From an uncultured bacterium (GTDB taxonomy: Bacteria; Armatimonadota; Zipacnadia; Zipacnadales; Zipacnadaceae), in the NCBI GenBank assembly GCA_937928475.1, contig CALFVE010000254.1:1-12427 (forward strand): a DNA stretch of 12,427 bases. Direction: 5' to 3'. The notes below the pieces were generated by a model. That model saw nothing but the letters and a program-made list of their open reading frames with translations, searched no databases and had not been told where the DNA came from. Positions 7,525 through 12,427 of this stretch are shown here, in pieces. Position numbers and translations under genes: made by a program. The first letter of the stretch is position 1. Each line of letters begins with the position of its first letter.

Positions 7525-8064
7525 ATGTCTCGACTGCAAAGCGGCCTCGTCCAGGTTTACACTGGCGAGGGCAAGGGAAAAACCACCGCCGCCCTGGGCC
7601 AGACCTGGCGAGCCCTTGGCGCCGGCCTCCGGGTGCACTTCTTGCAGTTCCTCAAGGGGGGAAAGCCGACTTCCGAGGCCCGCCTGGCCGAGCGCCTCGC
7701 CCCTCAGTTGGTCTTCCGCCACCTGGAGCATCCCTGCACCCCCGAACTCTTGCGCGGCGAGCCCACCGAGGCGGACCGCGACTACGCCCGCCGGGCCTGG
7801 CAGATTGCGCGTGAGGTGCTGGCCGATCCGCAATGGGACCTGGTGGTGCTGGACGAGATCAATAATACCATTCACCTGGGACTGGTGTCGCTGGAGGAAT
7901 TGCTGACTGCGCTCCGCCAGCGTCCGGCGGGGATGGAAGTCATCTGCACGGGTCGCCACGCACCGCCGGCGCTCGTGGAGTACGCCGATCTGGTCACGGA
8001 GATGCGCGCCGTCAAGCACCCCTATGAGCGCGGGGTCCGCGCGCGGCAAGGGATCGAGTACTGA
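7525..8064 (+). CDS. cobO: Cob(I)alamin adenosyltransferase, CobO/BtuR family
   Basis: A 179-residue cytoplasmic enzyme that transfers the adenosyl group of ATP to cob(I)alamin or cob(I)inamide to make coenzyme B12. The length is normal for the CobO/BtuR/CobA family. The N-terminal P-loop TGEGKGKTTAA (13-23) binds ATP. A Walker-B-like strand DLVVLDEIN lies at 105-113. The C-terminal family signature reads VICTGRHAPPALVEYADLV, then EMRAVKHPY, and ends in RQGIEY. I chose the ATG at 7525 because GGGAGGAAG precedes it and the protein then starts like its relatives; a TTG at 7489 would add 12 residues unlike the family. It stands alone, divergent from the ABC run and convergent with the SLH gene, with its own promoter and no B12 biosynthesis neighbours. 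It may serve salvage of imported corrinoids, but the rest of the genome is not visible. Confidence 0.96.
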   Translation: MSRLQSGLVQVYTGEGKGKTTAALGQTWRALGAGLRVHFLQFLKGGKPTSEARLAERLAPQLVFRHLEHPCTPELLRGEPTEADRDYARRAWQIAREVLADPQWDLVVLDEINNTIHLGLVSLEELLTALRQRPAGMEVICTGRHAPPALVEYADLVTEMRAVKHPYERGVRARQGIEY

Positions 8065-8236
8065 GTGAAACGTGGAACGTGGAAAGTGGAACGTGGAACG
8101 TGGGGGGACAGCACGAGGGAGATACGGCGCCTTCCTCTCGAGCACATGCCGGTTGCTCGGCAACCCCAAGCCCCGGCCGTCCTCCTTTCTGCGCCTTCCA
8201 CCTTCCGCTTTCCACTTTCCGCGTTCCACGTTCCAC
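8065..8236. repeat. 40-bp imperfect inverted repeat of GTGGAAC motifs flanking 92 bp
   Basis: The left arm (8065-8104) is built of short tandem units of the type GGAACGT. The right arm (8197-8236) carries the reverse complement; aligned without gaps, 34 of 40 positions match, and several mismatches would be G-U pairs in RNA. The 92-bp core contains a smaller perfect hairpin, GGTTGC-TCG-GCAACC (8151-8165), and no convincing gene. The element starts at the base after the cobO stop codon and ends 14 bp before the terminator. It resembles dispersed purine-rich intergenic repeats I have seen in environmental genomes; copy number cannot be judged from one window. Confidence 0.8.
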
Positions 8237-8250
8237 TGCTCCCCCAAAGA

Positions 8251-8282
8251 CAAGAGGCCCCGACCACAGCCGGGGCCTCTTG
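8251..8282. terminator. Bidirectional intrinsic terminator between cobO and the SLH gene
   Basis: CAAGAGGCCCCG (8251-8262) pairs perfectly over 12 bp with CGGGGCCTCTTG (8271-8282) around an 8-base loop. On the minus strand the stem begins 27 bases after the SLH gene's stop codon and is followed by TCTTTGG, a weak T-tract. On the plus strand it is followed by ATTTACG. It lies between convergent genes, as expected for a shared terminator. Confidence 0.85.
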
Positions 8283-8309
8283 ATTTACGTCGTCCGGGTT
8301 GCTGGCGGT

Positions 8310-10139
8310 CTAGAAGTTGACAACGACACCCAGCGTGACCAGTTGCGCGTCATCCAGGCCCAACATCGCCGAACCGGTCAGATCGCTCAGCATCTGGCGA
8401 GCATAGGTGCAGGTGATGTTCACTCCGTCGGCAACCTGCCGCTTCACGCTCAGAGCCCACAGTTGATCATAGGGCACCTCAGCAACCCCGGCGAAGTTGG
8501 TGGTGTAGTGCCGCCCGCCGGAGTACAGGTTGTTGCCGAAGAAGTTGCTCTTGTTGTCCAGCGAGTAATACTGGGCCTTCCAGTCCCAGGCGAGGGCCTT
8601 GAAGGTCAGAGCACCGCCCACTACCTCGAGGTTGGGCTGGACTAGCGGGTTCCGGAGCCACAGCTCCCAGGGGAGCCAGCGGCTTCCCTCGCCGCTGCTG
8701 TAGACCTCGAAGTAGGGGTTGAGGCTGGAGTAGAGGGGGTTGTACTCGGCATCCGCCATCGAGTAGAACCCCTTAAGAGCCCAGTTGCGGCCCTTCCAGA
8801 CGTCTACCGTGGCCATCAAGGCTTCGGGATCGTTGTGGGCGACGAAGTCTTCGCCATCCACGTCCTTGATCTGCTTGGCGTACTCGACCTGCAGTTCGCG
8901 GCCGCCCCAGAAGCGAGCCCAGGCATCCACGCTCCAACCGGCCTCGCCGCCGACCCCGCTAACCAGCCAGTTGCCACCCAGGCTGTAACTCGGCTTCTGG
9001 TAGGATAGGCGCGCGCTCAGGTAGCCGTCGCCCAACTCCTTAACCGGGGTGGAGAACCCGTAGGTAGCACCGCCGGCAAAGGTCTCCAAAGCCAGGCTGC
9101 TACCGAACAGGTTGTTCCACGCCAGGCGCATCCCCTGCTGGGATTGCCGAGAGTTGTTCACCAGTAGCCCCATGCCATAGGCCTGGAACTGGCGCCCCAG
9201 CGTCATGTGAGCCTTGGGGAAGATGCGCCACTTGAAGTCCAGGACGGCCTCATCCAGCCAGACCTCCTCGCCATCGTGCGCCCACCCGCTCCAGTAGGGG
9301 ATCTGGGCCGCGCCGACGCCGTCATAGTAGTAGTACTCGAGGCCAGTGAACCCATCCAGGGGCAAGACGACCTGTTCGCCTTCAGAGCGCACAAACAGGG
9401 CCGTCGGAGCCGGATCAGTGTCCCGGACCTTCAGCATCACGCGGGCGTTGAGGTCATCGGTAACCTTGCCCTCGACCCCGACCTTGACGGTCAGGTTGTC
9501 GAACTCGTTGCGGCCGATGTCCAGACCGCGGACCAGGTCGCCGGAAGGGCCCTGAGCCACACTGGCCAGTCCCAGGCGATAGTCAACCCACCCGGTGACC
9601 CGGGGGCCGCGGGGGGCCTGCTCGAGGGCGCTGACCCGATCGGACAGGTTGTAAACATCGTCCGTCAGATAGTCCATGTTGTCCTTGAGGTCCTTGAGTT
9701 CTTTCTTGAACTCATCCACCAACTTCTGGCAGATCGCTTGGACCTGAGCCTCATCTACTGTGCCGGCGGGACCCGCAGGGCCCTGAGGACCAGCGGGACC
9801 GGCAGGACCGGCGGGACCAGCAGGACCAGCAGGACCCTCAGGACCAGCGGGACCAGCAGGACCGGCGGGACCAGCAGGACCGCGCATGGCCGGATCCTTG
9901 GCCAGGGCGTCCAGCATGCGGCTGATCGCCATGGCGAACTCATAGCGGGTCATGGCCCGATTGCCCCGGAAGGTGCCATCGGGGTAGCCGATGATGATGC
10001 CCTTGTCAACCAACTTCTGGACCGCGTCATAGGCCCAATGGTCGAAGGGCACCGTCTCGGCCGGATTGTACTGCGCCAGGACCGGCAGGGCGATGAGGCC
10101 CAAGGCCAGCACCAGGCATACTGCTAGGATCTTACGCAT
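8310..10139 (-). CDS. SLH-anchored outer-membrane beta-barrel protein with collagen-like stalk
   Basis: 609 residues, secreted. The signal peptide (1-22) ends in VLA before Q23. One SLH domain (about 27-80: DHWAYDAVQKLVDKG, then GYPDGTF and MTRYEFAMAI) would bind the cell wall or its secondary polymer. Then come 13 consecutive Gly-Pro-X triplets (87-125; eleven GPA, one GPE, one GPQ), a coiled-coil-prone stretch (about 127-176), and from about 180 alternating, aromatic-rich strands typical of a beta-barrel, ending in VVVNF with the terminal Phe recognised by BAM machinery. SLH, coiled coil and barrel are the known layout of SLH porins such as those of Thermus and cyanobacteria; the collagen-like insert is not part of the layout I know. 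AAGGAGGG lies 11 bases before the ATG at 10139. It is a single gene with its own promoter and terminator. It probably forms a trimeric porin tethering the outer membrane to peptidoglycan. The barrel assignment is from pattern only. Confidence 0.9.
   Translation of the reverse strand: MRKILAVCLVLALGLIALPVLAQYNPAETVPFDHWAYDAVQKLVDKGIIIGYPDGTFRGNRAMTRYEFAMAISRMLDALAKDPAMRGPAGPAGPAGPAGPEGPAGPAGPAGPAGPAGPQGPAGPAGTVDEAQVQAICQKLVDEFKKELKDLKDNMDYLTDDVYNLSDRVSALEQAPRGPRVTGWVDYRLGLASVAQGPSGDLVRGLDIGRNEFDNLTVKVGVEGKVTDDLNARVMLKVRDTDPAPTALFVRSEGEQVVLPLDGFTGLEYYYYDGVGAAQIPYWSGWAHDGEEVWLDEAVLDFKWRIFPKAHMTLGRQFQAYGMGLLVNNSRQSQQGMRLAWNNLFGSSLALETFAGGATYGFSTPVKELGDGYLSARLSYQKPSYSLGGNWLVSGVGGEAGWSVDAWARFWGGRELQVEYAKQIKDVDGEDFVAHNDPEALMATVDVWKGRNWALKGFYSMADAEYNPLYSSLNPYFEVYSSGEGSRWLPWELWLRNPLVQPNLEVVGGALTFKALAWDWKAQYYSLDNKSNFFGNNLYSGGRHYTTNFAGVAEVPYDQLWALSVKRQVADGVNITCTYARQMLSDLTGSAMLGLDDAQLVTLGVVVNF
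9762..9881 (-). repeat. In-frame collagen-type tandem repeat (18-bp double triplet)
   Basis: Within the SLH gene the Gly-Pro-X tract is encoded by near-identical 9- and 18-bp units such as GGTCCTGCTGGTCCCGCC; the first, second and fourth 18-bp units differ by only a few bases. Similarity at the DNA level, beyond what the protein requires, suggests recent expansion by slippage or recombination. Length changes in multiples of 9 or 18 bp keep the frame. Confidence 0.9.
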
Positions 10140-10425
10140 TTGGGGTAGTTACCCTCCTTGTAGGTGGTCGTCGAGGAGACAAAAGCGTCACGGTCAGTCC
10201 GGGCGCCTCGTCTCTCCGGAGCGGCAAGACCACGGCTACAAGGGGCAAGGGGGAGTGTCCTAAGTTTCCTCGTCCCCACCCGTTGCAGCGAGGCTTGCAT
10301 GGCTCCGCCCTTCTGCACGGACCCCCGTCGGCCTGGCCTGTGGAGGACCCTCCCTTCTTCGGCCGGGTATCGGCAGACGGCGTACAGAAGCGCTCGACAT
10401 GTGGGGCTCTCGCCCCACCTACGGC
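10140..10425 (-). promoter_or_regulatory. Long predicted 5' leader of the SLH porin gene
   Basis: If transcription starts about 7 bases after the -10 box at 10432, the message has a leader of about 286 bases. Near its 5' end is a perfect hairpin, GTGGGGC-GAGA-GCCCCAC (10418 to 10401 on the minus strand). Further on, GGGGGTCC (10326-10319) can pair with GGAC-act-CCCCC (10260-10249) to enclose about 58 bases. It ends with the AAGGAGGG ribosome-binding site at about 10151-10158. I could not match it to a riboswitch class. A small frame from an ATG at 10300 overlaps the SLH start but has no support. Confidence 0.45.
10401..10418. repeat. Perfect 7-bp hairpin in the SLH leader
   Basis: GTGGGGC (10401-10407) and GCCCCAC (10412-10418) pair perfectly around a four-base loop. 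On the minus strand the loop reads GAGA, a GNRA-type tetraloop, which makes a very stable RNA hairpin. It would lie about 8 bases from the predicted transcript 5' end, a place where hairpins often protect mRNAs from degradation. Confidence 0.65.
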
Positions 10426-10588
10426 GCCGAAAGCATACACCTTTCCGGGCCGTAAGTCAAGTTGATAGACACCTCGGCCAGCAGAAAGGTTCGCTTGAGG
10501 TCTGGCCCATTTGTGGCCGAAGGAAGCCAGCGGTCGCCCCCAGCCAGTTGGTGACCCGCACAAAGCCGCCGAGAAGGAGAATCCGGCT
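10426..10588. other. Upstream region of the triple-module secreted protein gene
   Basis: Together with the SLH leader this makes a 449-bp gap without a supported gene. Apart from the SLH promoter I see only the plus-strand ribosome-binding site AAGGAG at 10574-10579, 9 bases before the GTG at 10589. A TTGATA at 10462-10467 could be a plus-strand -35 box but has no acceptable -10 box at the right distance. Confidence 0.5.
10432..10460 (-). promoter_or_regulatory. Sigma70-type promoter for the SLH porin gene
   Basis: On the minus strand, TTGACT (10460-10455, 5 of 6 matches to TTGACA) is followed by a 17-bp spacer and TATGCT (10437-10432, 4 of 6 matches to TATAAT). Transcription would begin near 10425. 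It is the best minus-strand promoter in the region between the two divergent genes, but lies about 290 bp from the start codon. Confidence 0.65.
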
Positions 10589-12427
10589 GTGCCCTTGAAT
10601 ATGTACAGTGTGATGGGATCCCGCCCTTTGGTGGCTCTGGTGCTGGTCATGCTGCTAGGGGGTCCTTGCCTGGGGCAGGCGAGCAATCCCTCTGCCGGCG
10701 AAGATTGGGGCACGGCCTGGTTCCCGGACTGGCAGTTGTCGTTGCGGGTGCCTCCGGGCTGGCGGCTAGACTGCCCGCTGCTTGCCTCCGAAGCCCGCCT
10801 CGTTTCCCCCCAGGGAACCGAGATTGCCGTGCGCCTGTGGATCGGCGCCGTGGAAGTCACCGCCGAGCAGGCAGCAGAGGAGTACCGGCAAACCTTGGGC
10901 GCGCAGGCGCAGGGAGCGCGCACGTCCGAGCCGGGTGTGGTTGCCGCCGGGGGACTGCGCGGCGTCTGGTTCACGGTCGAGGGGGACTCCGGAGAGCGCC
11001 CACTGCTGGCTTACGTCGCGTACGCGTCCGGGATGAAACGAATAGCCCTGGCCGTGCGGGGAATCAGGGGTCACGCGGAAGCGGCCCGCCAGCGGCTGGA
11101 GGCGACCGCCGCCAGTCTGCGCCTGGGCGTTGCCGCAGCGCCGCCGGTGTCCGCGCCCTCCTCGGAGGCTGCCCTCCCTCCCGACATCACCCCGCCCGCC
11201 ACGCCTGCTTTGCCCGCACCCGCCCCGGCTTCTTCACCTGCCCCCTTGCCGGCAACCGACCGGGTGGTGGTGGCCGGCTTCCTGCTCACGGTGCCTGAGG
11301 GTTGGCGGACTAGCCTCGAGGGCGGCACGCTCTGGGTGGAAAAGCCGGAGCAAGCGATCGGCTATTTCCTCTGGCCAGCCCGAGCCGGGGAGGAGAGGAC
11401 TAGCGTCGCCGACCTGCCTGTCCGCTGGGCGGCCGAAGCGGGGCTAGAACTCCACCTGCGCTCCGCCCCCGTGCGACAGGGCAACACCTGGTTTGCGCTG
11501 GGCAATCTCACCCGGCGCCTTCCGGTCGTTGCCGCCATCTATGCGTGGGTGGGCAGGGAAACAGTGCTGGTGACAGGCGTGTATGCTCCCCGCGACGCCT
11601 GGGATGAGGCCCTGCAGAGCGCCCAGTGGCTGAGCGAGACCCGCACCCTGGGCTGGCGTCCGGCGGAACCGCCCCCCGTCGAGACCCCGCAGACCTGGGT
11701 GGACCCTAGCGGCGAGATCTCCCTGCGGCTGCCTGCCGAGTGGAAAGCCCAGGGGGAGGTGCGCCAGTACAACCGCCGCCCGGTGATCGCGATCACCGCG
11801 CGGGGCGGGGACCTCGAATTTGCCTGGTATCATCCCTTCACCCCGGTCTTCCGCGACCTCACTCCCATTCTGCAAGCAATGGGCGAGACCGAAGGCGGCC
11901 AGTACCGCGAGGCCGACGGGGAAGACTACCTGCGCATCCTGGGCTGGCGCAGCCCGCCGCAGTTCGTCGAGTACCTGCTGGCGCAGCCCTTCGAGCGACT
12001 GCGCGACGCCCGCGTCGAGCGCAGCGTGGGCAGTGAGCAGGTGGCGGCGCTGCTCCCGGGAGAAGAGGGCCGGCGAGAAGGCGCGGTGGTGTGGGTCAGG
12101 GGCACCCGCGAAGGCCAACCGCGCGAGGCCGTCTACCTCGTCGCCACGGCCTCTCTGCCGCTGCGGGAGGGTGCTTTTCGCTGGCAAGCGGCCGTCTGTT
12201 CCCTGGAGTATCCACAAGGCGAGCAAGCCAAGGCCCTCCCCATCTTGCGGGCCCTGGCGGCCGGCACCCAGGTGGAACACCCGCGTAGCGCGACCGGACT
12301 GGAGCTAGCCCCGCTGGTGAGGGCCTTGCCGGAAGCAGCCGCCGAGGTGGCAGCGGTCGCGGGGGCGAGCAGAGGCCCTACCTCCCTGCTGGGGCCTGGC
12401 TACGAACCAGCCGCTCCGGAGCGCCCG
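10589..12427 (+). CDS. Secreted protein with three tandem PsbP-like modules (runs off right edge)
   Basis: The frame stays open for 613 codons to the right edge without a stop, so the C-terminus is missing. I chose GTG 10589 because AAGGAG lies 9 bases upstream; ATG 10601 would be 21 bases from it. A signal peptide (hydrophobic PLVALVLVMLLGG at 13-25, possible cleavage near GQA, 29-31) implies export; the Cys at 27 is preceded by Pro, so it is not a good lipobox. Three modules begin alike: LSLRVPPGWR (50-59), FLLTVPEGWR (231-240) and ISLRLPAEWK (376-386), each followed by strands and, in the first, a basic helix (AARQRLEATAASLRLG). A Pro/Ala-rich linker (181-224) separates modules 1 and 2. 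The pattern recalls the PsbP/DcrB/Mog1-type fold ('P-x-G-W' after a first strand), but this is a loose resemblance and no function is claimed. It is divergent from the SLH gene. That it is a real secreted protein is well supported by 1.8 kb of unbroken frame and codon bias. Confidence 0.8.
   Translation, partial: MPLNMYSVMGSRPLVALVLVMLLGGPCLGQASNPSAGEDWGTAWFPDWQLSLRVPPGWRLDCPLLASEARLVSPQGTEIAVRLWIGAVEVTAEQAAEEYRQTLGAQAQGARTSEPGVVAAGGLRGVWFTVEGDSGERPLLAYVAYASGMKRIALAVRGIRGHAEAARQRLEATAASLRLGVAAAPPVSAPSSEAALPPDITPPATPALPAPAPASSPAPLPATDRVVVAGFLLTVPEGWRTSLEGGTLWVEKPEQAIGYFLWPARAGEERTSVADLPVRWAAEAGLELHLRSAPVRQGNTWFALGNLTRRLPVVAAIYAWVGRETVLVTGVYAPRDAWDEALQSAQWLSETRTLGWRPAEPPPVETPQTWVDPSGEISLRLPAEWKAQGEVRQYNRRPVIAITARGGDLEFAWYHPFTPVFRDLTPILQAMGETEGGQYREADGEDYLRILGWRSPPQFVEYLLAQPFERLRDARVERSVGSEQVAALLPGEEGRREGAVVWVRGTREGQPREAVYLVATASLPLREGAFRWQAAVCSLEYPQGEQAKALPILRALAAGTQVEHPRSATGLELAPLVRALPEAAAEVAAVAGASRGPTSLLGPGYEPAAPERP

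Noticed and set aside
7480..8253. Minus-strand open frame of 257 codons across cobO
   Set aside because: It overlaps cobO, whose family motifs are unmistakable, and its N-terminal part is a translation of the inverted repeat.
9762..9881. Regular short repeats that might look like a CRISPR array
   Set aside because: The units are contiguous 9- and 18-bp codon repeats without spacers and encode an in-frame Gly-Pro-X tract.
9207..10127. Plus-strand open frame of 306 codons with a Gly/Thr/Arg/Ser-rich repeat
   Set aside because: It is the antisense reading of the SLH gene; its repeat is only the complement of the Gly-Pro-X codons.
10124..10300. Possible leader peptide of 58 codons from the ATG at 10300, ending 16 bases inside the SLH gene
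   Set aside because: The overlap could suggest translational coupling, but it has no good ribosome-binding site and an arbitrary Arg-rich composition; nothing supports translation.
10589..10690. Lipoprotein signal (lipobox) in the secreted protein, Cys at residue 27
   Set aside because: The residues before the Cys are G-G-P; Pro at -1 does not fit a lipobox, so a signal peptidase I site is more likely.
10132..10974. Minus-strand open frame of 280 codons over the intergenic region and the start of the secreted protein gene
   Set aside because: Low-complexity composition without domains. It spans the SLH promoter and leader and runs antisense to a frame with a ribosome-binding site and a signal peptide.

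Overview
The window is GC-rich DNA from what looks like a bacterium with an outer membrane. The main clue is a secreted protein with one S-layer-homology (SLH) domain, a periplasmic spacer and a predicted beta-barrel ending in Phe. Such SLH-anchored porins are known in diderm lineages outside the Proteobacteria, for example Deinococcus-Thermus, cyanobacteria, Synergistota and Armatimonadota. With the OPT-like transporter and the large FtsX permease I lean towards Armatimonadota or a similar lineage. This is inference; no rRNA or marker gene is present.

Left part (1-7271, all on the minus strand, read right to left): an operon-like run. It starts with a small FtsX-fold permease almost without an extracytoplasmic domain (7271-6465). 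Next comes an ABC ATPase with an N-terminal four-cysteine zinc ribbon (6425-5523). Then comes a giant permease of about 1658 residues (5397-421): an M28-peptidase-like ectodomain of about 915 residues, three extra membrane helices, a complete MacB/FtsX permease module and an extra cytoplasmic C-terminal domain. After a perfect hairpin, the N-terminus of an OPT-like membrane transporter (333 to the left edge) follows. The first three products plausibly form one asymmetric type VII (MacB/LolCDE/FtsEX-like) ABC complex. Every zinc-ligand position of the M28-like domain that I could align is substituted, so it is probably a binding pseudo-peptidase.

Middle (7272-8309): a divergent intergenic region with a good sigma70-type promoter leads into cobO/btuR, a cob(I)alamin adenosyltransferase (7525-8064). 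Downstream lie a 40-bp imperfect inverted repeat of a GTGGAAC-type motif around 92 bp, and a strong hairpin terminator between convergent genes.

Right part (8310-12427): the SLH / collagen-like / coiled-coil / beta-barrel protein is on the minus strand, with a sigma70-type promoter about 290 bp upstream of its start and hence a long leader. Divergent from it is a secreted protein of at least 613 residues, open to the right edge, with three tandem 'P-x-G/E-W' modules that recall PsbP-like folds.

The best candidates for something new are the giant pseudo-peptidase/FtsX ABC system and the collagen-bearing SLH porin.
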